Below are positions 8,170 through 17,098 of a stretch of DNA of 64,000 nucleotides, in pieces. A program made the position numbers and the translations under genes. The notes below the pieces were generated by a model. That model was not told the origin of the DNA and ran no database searches. It saw only the letters and a list, made by a program, of their open reading frames with translations. Within the stretch, counting starts at the first letter, position 1; each line of letters begins with the position of its first letter. The DNA is taken from assembly GCA_034521755.1 (NCBI GenBank), contig JAXHMB010000003.1, positions 310,001-374,000 of the forward strand. The letters run 5' to 3'. This DNA is from JAXHMB01 sp034521755 (GTDB taxonomy: Bacteria > Bacteroidota > Rhodothermia > Balneolales > Balneolaceae).

Positions 8170-9341
8170 CACTCAATTTTTTGGTAATAGTAAAAGGTGT
8201 GTTCCGGCTGAATTTCCGGATGCAGGATATGAATCAGGTCTGCAAGCAGCCGTTCGGGGTGTACAGCGCCCGACTCCCAAAAATCGTTGCCGCCGGTTGG
8301 GCCCATTCTCTTGTTGTTATTGTAAATCTGTCCGGTTTTAAAAGATTTAAAATCCTTAAAGCGCTCGTCTTTGGCTAAAATTTCTTCCTTTGATTGAGCG
8401 GCACCGGGGTTGAGCCAAACCTCAGCACGCAGCCCTACTTCGTACACCGTTTCAAAATCTTTTCGGAGCCCCCCGGTAGATCCATTTCCGAACCATGCAT
8501 AATCGGCGCCGGCATCTTTCAGATATTGAGCCGTAAAACTATCACCGCCGGATACAAACCATGCGCCTTTATACGGCAGGTTATTAATCACCAAAGGCTG
8601 GGCACTCACCTTCTGCACTTTACTTTTTAATCGATTGTATTCCTCTGCTACTTTCTCAAATTTTTTGTTCGCCAGCTCTTCTTTATTCAGCAAAGCTCCC
8701 ATTACCTTCACCCACTCTGCCTTGCCCAGCGGCGTGGTTTCCAGCCATTCAGAATTGATAAAAATACCAATGCCCGAATCCATGAGCACGCGGTAGTCGT
8801 CAAACTGCGAAGACTGACCGGCAGAAACCATAACCAAGTCAGGATTCATAGCCAAAGCAACTTCTTTATTGAATTCACCAGATGGAAAGGAAGTAATTTC
8901 TTCATCTTTCAGCCCTTCTCTAATAGCGGGGTTATACGCGTATTCTGCTCCTACCATGCCTTTAATTACTCCATTGGCATTCAGCATATCAGTCAATGCA
9001 ATGTGGGTGGTTGAAGTAGCAATCATGCTGCGAACAGGAATCTCAATAATCTGAGCATTGCTAAAAGTGGTATCAAGTGAAGTATTCCGATGTTTCAGAA
9101 CATACTGCAGGGTATCCGTTTGATCCTGAAATGGATTTAAAATTTTGAGCAGTTTGTAATTTCCGTGGTAGGATATTTGAAAGCCCTCTGCATACTCAGC
9201 TTCCACCCGGACCTGAAAATCAGGTGATGAAGAAACCCGGATTGATATATCATCCTTTGGGGATTCTTCTGCATTACAACTGAGTACAAAACACAGCACG
9301 ACAAATAAAAGGTAGCGATATGGGAATGATTGTAAAGTCAT
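8169..9341 (-). CDS. btuF: Cobalamin-binding ABC transporter substrate-binding lipoprotein (BtuF-like)
   Basis: Periplasmic binding protein, 390 residues. The N-terminus is a lipoprotein signal with a lipobox ending at Cys22 (VLSC). The body has the class III (helical-backbone) binding-protein layout: a first lobe with IIEIPVRSMIATSTTHIALT, the NPDLVMVSAG strand, and a second lobe with KGAWFVSGGDSFTAQYLKDAGADYAW. It is the first gene of the operon behind the cobalamin riboswitch at 9.4-9.5 kb. The ligand could be cobalamin or a cobinamide-like precursor; iron-siderophore proteins look similar, but the riboswitch argues for corrinoids. Confidence 0.9.
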   Translation of the reverse strand: MTLQSFPYRYLLFVVLCFVLSCNAEESPKDDISIRVSSSPDFQVRVEAEYAEGFQISYHGNYKLLKILNPFQDQTDTLQYVLKHRNTSLDTTFSNAQIIEIPVRSMIATSTTHIALTDMLNANGVIKGMVGAEYAYNPAIREGLKDEEITSFPSGEFNKEVALAMNPDLVMVSAGQSSQFDDYRVLMDSGIGIFINSEWLETTPLGKAEWVKVMGALLNKEELANKKFEKVAEEYNRLKSKVQKVSAQPLVINNLPYKGAWFVSGGDSFTAQYLKDAGADYAWFGNGSTGGLRKDFETVYEVGLRAEVWLNPGAAQSKEEILAKDERFKDFKSFKTGQIYNNNKRMGPTGGNDFWESGAVHPERLLADLIHILHPEIQPEHTFYYYQKIE

Positions 9342-9380
9342 AGGTTCAGCCTTTCTCCCGAAAGCTTTTCCTTCATCAAT

Positions 9381-9527
9381 GCCGGCAGGTCTTCTGGCTT
9401 ATCCCATTTTGATAACCTTCCCTTCGCACATTTTTCAATATTGCGAAAGTGGTTCAGGTAAGATCAAAACATTTAGCGGACTTACAGCAGCGGGGACTGC
9501 TCCGGATTCACACCGGATTCCCTTTTA
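9381..9527 (-). promoter_or_regulatory. Cobalamin riboswitch upstream of btuFCD
   Basis: The minus strand reads GGGAATCCGGTG, the B12 box AATCCGGAGCAGTCCCCGC and TGCTGTAAG, a short variable stem, GGGAAGGTT and the closing GCCAGAAGACCTGCC element, in the right order and spacing. It is a compact, near-consensus cobalamin riboswitch ending about 40 bases before the btuF start codon, so it may act on translation as well as transcription. Confidence 0.95.
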
Positions 9528-9694
9528 ACAATTCATCAAAAATGACAAATTGACCCTCATCGAATCAGTAAGTAAAATTTATATTCAATTAACGTTCTAA
9601 TAATAATGCAATTGAAGCTCATAAACCAATGATGAAAGGAATACCTCAAATATCTGTGCCTATCGCTATGTCAGCAGGCAGCACCTGTTCTTTT

Positions 9695-10780
9695 TTACCA
9701 TGTCCACCGGTACAATGTTTTTGATTTTTGCACCCAATGCGGCCCGTTTTTTTTACTATAGATTCTCATGGTAACCAAGGGCCAAAAAACACGCTGATGA
9801 ATTCGTTCAGGGTAAATATATTCTGAGATTCCGACAGCCGTTTCTGTAATCTCCTGCTTTTTGTCATGCAGAAAAACATCACAGCCAAAACGCTGATAAA
9901 AAGGGCCATTATCCAGTAGCGATGACTGCTGAATAACAATTTCAAACCGCTCATTTTTAATTCCAATCTTGCGAGCCGATTTCAATCCAAACAGTGTGAG
10001 AGATTCATCTGCCAATTGAATTTGGTCCAACACTTCAGCCACACTGCCGGCTTTATGATCAATAAGCCATGCCTTGTGCTGCTCAGAATCCTTTTTATTC
10101 ATGAGATAATACACAAGCGTATAATGCTTAAAATGTGCCCGTCCCCAGTACCAGTCTACAAACTCTTCTTTCATCGGTTCCGAACCCGTGTTGTGATCGT
10201 GATACCCATTCCCCTTAAAATTAATACTGATTGATTCTGAACCCCCGCCGCCAATTTTCAGGATGCCTTTCACTTCCGAATATGGTTGAACCAGATTCCA
10301 AAAATGCCCCTCTTCTTCATGTGGTTCAGAGCTAAATAATGCATGTGAAAATACTCTGGAAGTAAAGGTGAGTTCTGCCTTCAGACTGTCGCCGGATGGA
10401 AGTACTTCCTCAAGCCGAAGCTCATAAATAATCTGCTCATCCTTTTGAAAGCCCCTCATTAAGTTTTTGCCAATCTTGACCTCAGGGTTTTCTCCATTAA
10501 AAAAGCAGTTCTCAGTTTTAAACTCAGTAAAACTGTAATAAATGGGCTTATCCCTGTCGTAAATAGAAATGCTTGTAGCCGGATATTCATCTGCAGTAGC
10601 CGCAGGACTAGAATCAATCCCTTTTATATAAGACGGTGAAAAGGGATTGCCCTCATAAAAGATGATGACAATTTTATATCGGCCGGAATTATCAATAGCG
10701 TCAAAGTACCACCATTCGTATGCGCCGGGCTGTGGCTTTGGATTTTGTACATCTTTCGTAAAGTCTGAAATTATCTGCAT
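9695..10780 (-). CDS. CrtC-like hydratase (hydroxyneurosporene synthase / carotenoid 1,2-hydratase family)
   Basis: 361 residues from the ATG at 10780; an upstream TTG at 10831 would add 17 unconserved residues. The start of the domain, PGAYEWWYFDAID, and the later block KGNGYHDHNTG followed by DWYWGRAHF match the lipocalin-like CrtC/AttH superfamily. CrtC adds water to the psi end group of acyclic carotenoids. The gene is divergent from a CruG-like glycosyltransferase, which would glycosylate the new hydroxyl, so a role in making a carotenoid glycoside is reasonable. No other crt genes are in the window, and other AttH-like functions remain possible. Confidence 0.75.
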   Translation of the reverse strand: MQIISDFTKDVQNPKPQPGAYEWWYFDAIDNSGRYKIVIIFYEGNPFSPSYIKGIDSSPAATADEYPATSISIYDRDKPIYYSFTEFKTENCFFNGENPEVKIGKNLMRGFQKDEQIIYELRLEEVLPSGDSLKAELTFTSRVFSHALFSSEPHEEEGHFWNLVQPYSEVKGILKIGGGGSESISINFKGNGYHDHNTGSEPMKEEFVDWYWGRAHFKHYTLVYYLMNKKDSEQHKAWLIDHKAGSVAEVLDQIQLADESLTLFGLKSARKIGIKNERFEIVIQQSSLLDNGPFYQRFGCDVFLHDKKQEITETAVGISEYIYPERIHQRVFWPLVTMRIYSKKNGPHWVQKSKTLYRWTW

Positions 10781-10883
10781 GGTGCTAATTACGTATTTGG
10801 AACTCAGAGCTGCAAATGATTTGCCGGCCAATGGAGTTCCATATATATCTTTATAATCACGTACTATCCGTGTACATTATACT

Positions 10884-12065
10884 ATGATTTACCTGCTTTA
10901 CATAGCTTTAGCTTATCTGCTCATCACTTCTTTTGTGATGTTATGGAACAAAACAACCTTTTCGCCGCTTCGTTCTTTAAAAAATTATGTATTGCCCACC
11001 GACACTCCAAAAGTGAGTATTTGCATACCCGCCAGAAATGAAGAAGGCAATATTGAGCGATGTGTCCGATCTGCCCTCAACCAACAGTATCCAAACCTGG
11101 AAGTGCTGGTACTCGATGATGATTCCACCGATGAGACTCCCCGTATTTTATATGACTTAAAAGAAGAATATCCCTATGAACTTATCCTGCTGAGCGGGAA
11201 ACCCAAACCTGACGACTGGCTGGGCAAACCATGGGCATGTCAGCAGCTGGGCGAAGCTGCTTCGGGCAATGTCATTATATTTATTGATGCCGATGTATGG
11301 CTTGAACCTGATACGGTAACCCGAACTATACGCACCATGGGTGGTGATGTACTGGATTTCCTCACTATTTGGCCGCAACAAAAACTAGGCTCATTCTGGG
11401 AAAAGACTATTGTTCCGTTAGTGTATTACGCACTTACAACCCTCCTGCCCTTTGCCTATGTTAAAAAGCCCCCAAAATGGATTCCTTCTGTTCTCCGGCA
11501 AAAAACAGGGCCGATGTTTGCGGCGGCATGTGGACAGTTTATGGCCTTCAAAAGATCAGCGTACGACAAAATTGGCGGACATCAATCTGTAAAAGATGAA
11601 ATTGTGGAAGATGTAGCCCTTGCTAAAAAGATAAAAGGAAACAGCCTCATTATGGATATGTATAATGGCATTTCATCTGTCCACTGCCGCATGTACAATT
11701 CTCAACAAGAACTCTTTGAAGGGTTTCGTAAAAACTTTTTCGCCGGTTTCAGTTATAACATTCCTTTATTTGTGGGGATGGGACTGCTGCATATTATCGT
11801 TTTCATTCTGCCTTATGTTGGTTTAATATCAGGTTTGCTGTCAGATAACACGTTAATGACCGTGCTGTCTGCTTCAGCCATCCTTATTGTGATGTTGCAG
11901 CGCTTAATTTTGGCCAAGTGGTTCAAATGGAAGCCTATATACAGCCTCACACATCTCCTTGGAGTGATTTGGTTCCAACGGCTGGGTGTTACTTCACTTC
12001 AGGATTTTCTTGGCGATGGGAATACAACCTGGAAAGGACGAGATATCTCTCAAAAAAAGAAATAA
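10884..12065 (+). CDS. Membrane glycosyltransferase, family 2 (CruG/HpnB-like)
   Basis: 393 residues: an N-terminal membrane helix (1-20), a GT2 catalytic domain starting VSICIPARNEEGNIERCV, the nucleotide-binding LDDDSTD, the metal-binding IFIDADV, and an acceptor-side EIVEDVALAKKIK. Three or four membrane segments follow (about 290-365), with a conserved WFQRLGVTSL tail. This layout is that of hopanoid-associated and carotenoid glycosyltransferases. The divergent CrtC-like gene points to a carotenoid acceptor. The acceptor is inferred; the enzyme class is clear. Confidence 0.85.
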   Translation: MIYLLYIALAYLLITSFVMLWNKTTFSPLRSLKNYVLPTDTPKVSICIPARNEEGNIERCVRSALNQQYPNLEVLVLDDDSTDETPRILYDLKEEYPYELILLSGKPKPDDWLGKPWACQQLGEAASGNVIIFIDADVWLEPDTVTRTIRTMGGDVLDFLTIWPQQKLGSFWEKTIVPLVYYALTTLLPFAYVKKPPKWIPSVLRQKTGPMFAAACGQFMAFKRSAYDKIGGHQSVKDEIVEDVALAKKIKGNSLIMDMYNGISSVHCRMYNSQQELFEGFRKNFFAGFSYNIPLFVGMGLLHIIVFILPYVGLISGLLSDNTLMTVLSASAILIVMLQRLILAKWFKWKPIYSLTHLLGVIWFQRLGVTSLQDFLGDGNTTWKGRDISQKKK

Positions 12066-12108
12066 TCACAGTTTATTTTTAAGTGAGAAGTATCCATATT
12101 AAAGCAAG

Positions 12109-13026
12109 ATGAAGTCCGCAATTTCCAAATACCTTCGGTACCTAAAGATTGAGCGAAATGCTTCGCCTCACACCATCACTTCGTATGAAACGGATTTGGG
12201 ACAATTCCTGAGATTTGCAGCAGCTTTTTTTGAAACTGATGAAGATGATGTATCACTTGAACAGGTTGAGCGTTTAACCATTCGCCTGTGGTTGGGAGAG
12301 CTTTCGGATCAAGGACTTGCCAAAAGTACCATTGCACGGAAGGTGGCTGCCATCCGTTCTTTCTTTAAATACTGCTTTAAACGCGGCATGGTTCAGCAAA
12401 ATCCGGCGCATCTGCTTATTGTACCGAAGCAGGACAAACCCCTTCCCAAAACGGCAACCCCCGAAGATATTGACCGCATGATGGACATTGCCGATGGTGA
12501 AAGTCCGGGTGACATTCAGGACAAAGCTATTCTTGAACTTTTCTATAGCACGGGAATCCGGGTTAGTGAACTTGTTGGCCTGAACACCGGCGACTTTAAT
12601 ATTGATCTCAAACAAATAAAAGTGACCGGTAAAGGGGCCAAGCAGCGTATTGTTCCGGTGGGCGGCCAGGCACTAAAGTCTTTGCAAAAGCATTTAAATA
12701 CCCGAAAGGAGCTTTTTGGAGAACGTACCGATGCCGATGCTCGTCAGGCCATGTTCCTGGCAGCAGGCGGACAGCGCATATACCAACGGGCTGTGCAGCG
12801 CATGGTAAAAGATTTTTTTACAAGAGTGAGTGAAGTGACTCAAAAAAGTCCGCATGTATTGCGACATAGCTTTGCCACCCATTTATTAGATAAAGGTGCA
12901 GACATTCGAGTTATTAAAGAGCTGCTGGGACATGCCAACCTCGCGGCTACACAAGTTTATACACATACAAGCGTTGAACGACTCAAAAATGTTTATGAAT
13001 TGGCACATCCGCGTGCCAAAAATTAA
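12109..13026 (+). CDS. xerC: Tyrosine recombinase XerC/XerD-like
   Basis: 305 residues, the normal Xer length. The N-terminal SAM-like core-binding domain (1-95) has SPHTITSYETDLGQF and KVAAIRSFFKYC. The catalytic domain shows the first Arg in STGIRVSELVGL, the Lys in VTGKGAKQR, the HVLRHSF box, the GHANLAATQ His and the nucleophile Tyr in QVYTH. It resolves chromosome dimers at dif. It is followed 20 bases later by hpf on the same strand. Xer proteins of this size outside mobile DNA are usually housekeeping, and no phage or integron genes are nearby. Confidence 0.9.
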   Translation: MKSAISKYLRYLKIERNASPHTITSYETDLGQFLRFAAAFFETDEDDVSLEQVERLTIRLWLGELSDQGLAKSTIARKVAAIRSFFKYCFKRGMVQQNPAHLLIVPKQDKPLPKTATPEDIDRMMDIADGESPGDIQDKAILELFYSTGIRVSELVGLNTGDFNIDLKQIKVTGKGAKQRIVPVGGQALKSLQKHLNTRKELFGERTDADARQAMFLAAGGQRIYQRAVQRMVKDFFTRVSEVTQKSPHVLRHSFATHLLDKGADIRVIKELLGHANLAATQVYTHTSVERLKNVYELAHPRAKN

Positions 13027-13046
13027 GAATCAAATAGGAGTAACTT

Positions 13047-13346
13047 ATGAAGACTACATTCACAGCAAGACATTTTGAAGCCAGTAAAGACCTTCATGCT
13101 TATGCCGAAGACTCGGTTCAAAAACTTGATCAGTTCTTTGATCGCATTATTACCTGTGATATTATATTACAACCGGTGCCTGATGATGAGGAGCCGCAGC
13201 AGGCAGAACTAAATGTAAAAGTGCCGCAAAAATTGTTGAATGCTAAAGAAAAAGCACCATCTTACGAGCAGGCTATTAATAAAGTAATTGATAACATTGC
13301 ACGGCAGCTCAAAAAGTATAAAGACAAACGATTCGCTAATTACTAA
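13047..13346 (+). CDS. hpf: Ribosome hibernation promoting factor, short form (HPF/RaiA family)
   Basis: 99 residues with the beta-alpha-beta-beta-beta-alpha fold of the S30AE family: TARHFEASKDLHAYAEDSVQ helix, strands CDIILQPV and AELNVKVP, then a C-terminal helix AINKVIDNIARQLKKYKDK rich in basic residues that binds the decoding centre. It lacks the C-terminal dimerisation domain of long HPF. It silences ribosomes in stationary phase. A GGAG-like sequence precedes the ATG (aggagtaactt). It is co-directional with xerC and hprK. Confidence 0.93.
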   Translation: MKTTFTARHFEASKDLHAYAEDSVQKLDQFFDRIITCDIILQPVPDDEEPQQAELNVKVPQKLLNAKEKAPSYEQAINKVIDNIARQLKKYKDKRFANY

Positions 13347-13354
13347 CTCAAAGC

Positions 13355-14383
13355 ATGCCCTTTTCAGATAATAACCCGGTCCCCAGAAAAGAGAAAATAA
13401 GTGTAGACTATCTGGTCGGCAAACTTAAAGAGCGGGTCAATATAAAACTCAGTGCTCTTACTGCAGAAGACTGTTGCGAAGACCGGTATGTAACAGAAGC
13501 TGATCTGCACCGGCCGGGCCTGGCCCTGGCCGGCTATGTTCAGCTTTTTACCCATCAGCGTATACAGGTTATAGGCAATACTGAGACACAGTATTTAAAT
13601 TATCTTTCTAAAGATGATCAGAAAAAAGCCTTTGCTAACATTGTTGAGTTTGACATCCCGGTAGTTTTCCTCACCGATAGCAATACCCTTCCTGATTATC
13701 TCCTTGAAATTGCCCAGAATGCAGGAATCCCCATTTTTAGTACGCCGGTAGAAACCACACGGGCGATGTATCTTATCAGAGACTTCCTGGAAGATCAGTT
13801 TGCCCTGCAAACCATGGTTCATGGATCTATGGTAGATGTATATGGAATTGGCATTCTTATTGCAGGAAAGTCGGGTATTGGTAAAAGTGAAGTGGCGCTG
13901 GACCTTGTAGAACGCGGGCACCGCCTTGTTGCTGATGATGTAGTAATGCTCACAAAAAAGAGTAATGTACTCATGACCTCAGCCACAGAAATGAACAAGC
14001 ATTTTATGGAAATACGGGGCCTTGGCATCATTGACGTCATGTCTATGTTTGGCATTCGGGCAATTCGCTATCAAAAAAGACTAGAAGTAGTTCTGGAGCT
14101 TTCCTTGTGGGATGAGTCAAAAGACATTGAAAGAACAGGACTCAACCAAGACAATACTTCGGTTCTGGGGGTTGACATACCACTTATCAACCTGCCAATC
14201 ACACCCGGGAAAAATATTACAGTAATTGCCGAAGTGATTGCTATGAATTATTTGCTTCGACATTATGGTTATAATGCAGCTGAAGCATTCCAAGACAAGG
14301 TAAAAGATTCCATAGCGCGTAAAAAACGGGAAGCCGGTATGCCCAAACGGGCTATAGAGTATTTTGAGGGTGATATGGAATAA
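13355..14383 (+). CDS. hprK: HPr kinase/phosphorylase
   Basis: 342 residues. The N-terminal domain (about 15-145) precedes a P-loop GKSGIGKS (171-178), the LVADDVV strand with catalytic acidic residues, and the HprK signature EIRGLGIIDV (219-228). It phosphorylates and dephosphorylates a Ser on HPr-like proteins in response to metabolites. It starts 8 bases after hpf ends, so the two are probably cotranscribed. In Gram-negatives with reduced PTS, HprK works with PtsI/HPr/EIIA-Ntr-type proteins; a PtsN-like protein is encoded at 47 kb here. Confidence 0.95.
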   Translation: MPFSDNNPVPRKEKISVDYLVGKLKERVNIKLSALTAEDCCEDRYVTEADLHRPGLALAGYVQLFTHQRIQVIGNTETQYLNYLSKDDQKKAFANIVEFDIPVVFLTDSNTLPDYLLEIAQNAGIPIFSTPVETTRAMYLIRDFLEDQFALQTMVHGSMVDVYGIGILIAGKSGIGKSEVALDLVERGHRLVADDVVMLTKKSNVLMTSATEMNKHFMEIRGLGIIDVMSMFGIRAIRYQKRLEVVLELSLWDESKDIERTGLNQDNTSVLGVDIPLINLPITPGKNITVIAEVIAMNYLLRHYGYNAAEAFQDKVKDSIARKKREAGMPKRAIEYFEGDME

Positions 14384-14490
14384 ATCACCTTGATAAACCA
14401 AATTTTCTAATACTGATATTTATTCTTACTTTCTGTTTGATTTGTAACAAATGGACGGTGAGTCTCTCTTTCAATAAAAAAGCGGAATAG

Positions 14491-15465
14491 ATGGATTTAA
14501 AGAATTTCTATTATTACGATGAGGACAATTGCGATTTTGTCCATGTAAATTACAATACGCTCGAGCGTATTGTATATACGGCATGTGTATGGATTGTTTG
14601 TGGGGTAGTACTGGCCGGAACAGGTATTTCCATTCTTTCTTCTTCTGTGGGCACACCCGCAGAGATTGCTCTCAAAGCTGAAAACCAAGAGCTTATCAAT
14701 CAGCTTGAAAAAACCAAAGACACCATACAAAGTATCGATAAAAAGGTAAATGAGCTTGCCAAGGCTGATAATGAAATGTATCGATCGGTTTTAGGTATGG
14801 AGCCTATTCCTTATGATGAGCGCAAGGCCGGTACCGGTGGTGCTGATGTGTATTCCGATTTCAATGTATACAGTGAAGAAACAGCGGACATTTTAAAATG
14901 GACAGCTCAGAATCTGGAAAGCCTGGAGCGAAGCATCAATATTCAACAGCTCAGCTTCGAAGAAATCAAAGAGTATTACAATAATAACCAGGAAAAGATG
15001 AAGCATATGCCTGCCATCAAGCCAACTTCCGGGATTGTATTAAGCGGTTATGGCATGCGGTTTCACCCAATGCTGGGGTACCGAAGAATGCACGACGGTC
15101 TTGACTTTCGCGCCAATGTTGGTGAAGAAATTTATGCTACCGGTGATGGAACCATTAAAATGGCGCGCCGAAACGGCAATTATGGGCAGCTGATTATTAT
15201 TGATCATGGTTTTGGGTATGAAACACGCTATGCACACTTGTCAGCCTATGCAAAAGGTATTAAACCGGGCGCCAAGGTTGAGCGTGGGGATATGATTGGC
15301 CTTTCCGGTGAAAGCGGCCTGGCCGAAGGTCCACATCTGCACTATGAGGTTTATAAAGACGGCAAAGCTATCGATCCTATCAATTATCTGTTTGCCGATA
15401 CCTCTCCTGAAGAATTTCTGATGTATAAGCAAATCGCCGAGTCCAGCGAAAAATCGATGGACTAA
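14491..15465 (+). CDS. M23 family (LytM) peptidase, membrane-anchored
   Basis: 324 residues. A cytoplasmic N-terminus of about 25 residues is followed by one membrane helix (29-51), a coiled coil (about 60-105) and a periplasmic LytM domain. Zinc ligands are H201 and D205 in MHDGLDF and the second His of PHLHYE (282-284), with H249 in RYAHL assisting. Such proteins cut peptidoglycan cross-links or activate amidases. The active-site set is complete, so it should be an enzyme rather than an EnvC-like inactive activator. It has its own terminator directly after the stop. Confidence 0.9.
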   Translation: MDLKNFYYYDEDNCDFVHVNYNTLERIVYTACVWIVCGVVLAGTGISILSSSVGTPAEIALKAENQELINQLEKTKDTIQSIDKKVNELAKADNEMYRSVLGMEPIPYDERKAGTGGADVYSDFNVYSEETADILKWTAQNLESLERSINIQQLSFEEIKEYYNNNQEKMKHMPAIKPTSGIVLSGYGMRFHPMLGYRRMHDGLDFRANVGEEIYATGDGTIKMARRNGNYGQLIIIDHGFGYETRYAHLSAYAKGIKPGAKVERGDMIGLSGESGLAEGPHLHYEVYKDGKAIDPINYLFADTSPEEFLMYKQIAESSEKSMD

Positions 15466-15472
15466 GACATTC

Positions 15473-15498
15473 AAGGCTCCAGTTTTGGAGCCTTTTTT
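15473..15498 (+). terminator. Rho-independent terminator after the M23 peptidase gene
   Basis: AAGGCTCC (15473-15480) pairs with GGAGCCTT (15487-15494) around a six-base loop and is followed by an uninterrupted T-run to 15498. Confidence 0.9.
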
Positions 15499-15565
15499 AT
15501 TTGGCAAATATCCTGCATATTCTCTTTCCTAAGTTCGCTTTCACTAATTCAAATAACCTGCTACT

Positions 15566-16957
15566 ATGAAAACCGTTTCAAGCTACATCCCTAAAAATAT
15601 ATTCTTCACCCTCCTGCTTGTATTAGGGCTGACTGTTTCTTCGATAGCGCAAAATAAGCAGATATCAGACTATAAAGATGAAGCCAACAAGCTTATCGAA
15701 ACCATCATGGCAGATGATGAGTCCTTTGAATATCTGACCTACTTTGCCGACACCTTTGGACACCGGTTCAGCGGCTCCGAGAGCCTGGAGAATTCTATAG
15801 ACTGGATTTTAAAAGAAATGCACAAAGATGGATTTGATTATGTAGGCACCCAAAAAGTGATGGTGCCGCACTGGATACGCGGTGAGGAATCGGCAACCAT
15901 GACTACTCCCCGAACCAAAAATTTGCCCATGCTGGGGCTGGGCGGCAGTGTTGGCACGCCGAAAGGGGGTATTGAGGCAGAAGTGCTGGTGGTAAGCAGC
16001 TTTGATGACCTGAAGAAAAAAGCCAAACAGGCGGAAGGCAAAATTGTGCTGTATAATGTGCCTTTCACCTCCTATGGACAAACCGTGCGTTACCGTATCA
16101 ACGGAGCTGTTGAGGCCGCCAAAGTAGGTGCTGTGGCAAGTCTTATTCGCTCGGTTGCGCCCTATTCCATGAAAACGCCGCATACCGGAACTTCCAGTTA
16201 TGCAGAAGGCGTCAATAAGATTCCCCATGCTGCTATTACACTTGAAGATGCAGGATTGATTTCTCGTATGAGTGATCGTGGTGAGACTATCAGGATCAAA
16301 CTGGAGATGGATGCAAAAACACTGCCTGATGTCGAATCCAGAAATGTTATTGCTGAAATAAAAGGCTCTGAATATCCTGAAGAAATTATTGTACTGGGCG
16401 GCCATATTGATTCCTGGGATGTGGGACAGGGCGTAATGGATGATGCCGGCGGCTGCCTCGCAGCCTGGGAAGCTCTGCGCGCAATGAAAGAACTTGGCCT
16501 CCAACCCAGGCGCACTATTCGGGTGGTAATGTGGACAAATGAAGAAAACGGGCTGCGCGGCGGCAATACCTATAGAGACAGCGTGATGGCTGACGGTTCG
16601 CTGGACGATCACGTACTTGCCATGGAGTCAGACAGTGGCGTTTTTGATCCCCTGGGTTTTGGATTTACCGGATCTGATGAAGCTTTTGAAATGATTAAAG
16701 AAATAGGAAAACTGCTCAAACCTGTCGGTTCAGACAGCATTACACGCGGCGGCGGTGGTGCAGACATCGGCCCTATTATGCGTGAAGGTGTGCCCGGCAT
16801 GGGCTTGCGGGTAGACGGCAGCCGTTATTTCTGGTATCACCACACGGCCGCAGATACTATTGATAAATTGGATGCTGAGGAATATAAGGAATGCATTGCC
16901 ACAATGGCTGTTATGGCCTATGTGGCAGCCGACATGCCGGAAAGGCTGCCACGGTAG
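15566..16957 (+). CDS. M28 family zinc aminopeptidase/carboxypeptidase Q-like, secreted
   Basis: 463 residues with a cleavable signal peptide (about 1-29, ending SSIAQ). A protease-associated domain (about 125-215) is inserted before the catalytic core. Metal and catalytic residues are visible in GGHIDSWDVG (His, Asp), MDDAGG (bridging Asp), NEENGLRGG (catalytic Glu pair), MESDSG and the final His in WYHHTAADT. The protein probably degrades peptides in the periplasm or outside the cell. No T9SS sorting domain is present at the C-terminus, which ends shortly after the core. It stands alone as a transcription unit. Confidence 0.92.
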   Translation: MKTVSSYIPKNIFFTLLLVLGLTVSSIAQNKQISDYKDEANKLIETIMADDESFEYLTYFADTFGHRFSGSESLENSIDWILKEMHKDGFDYVGTQKVMVPHWIRGEESATMTTPRTKNLPMLGLGGSVGTPKGGIEAEVLVVSSFDDLKKKAKQAEGKIVLYNVPFTSYGQTVRYRINGAVEAAKVGAVASLIRSVAPYSMKTPHTGTSSYAEGVNKIPHAAITLEDAGLISRMSDRGETIRIKLEMDAKTLPDVESRNVIAEIKGSEYPEEIIVLGGHIDSWDVGQGVMDDAGGCLAAWEALRAMKELGLQPRRTIRVVMWTNEENGLRGGNTYRDSVMADGSLDDHVLAMESDSGVFDPLGFGFTGSDEAFEMIKEIGKLLKPVGSDSITRGGGGADIGPIMREGVPGMGLRVDGSRYFWYHHTAADTIDKLDAEEYKECIATMAVMAYVAADMPERLPR

Positions 16958-17098
16958 TCCTGTCTACTTACAGTCATATCTATTATAAACGATAGATCTT
17001 TCGCTTAATCTAGCAGGGATCACAAAAGATCTCTCCCTGTCGGTCGATTTGATTTTATTAATTGGTTTGTGTAACAATTTCCCAAATGAAGATTCCTT

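Noticed and set aside
12109..13026. Xer-type recombinase as sign of an integrated element
   Set aside because: Length and motifs are those of housekeeping Xer, neighbours are core genes, and no att repeats or cargo were seen.
15809..16612. 267-residue antisense frame inside the M28 peptidase gene
   Set aside because: Its sequence is the mirror of a well-conserved protease and shows no domain, so it is a shadow frame.
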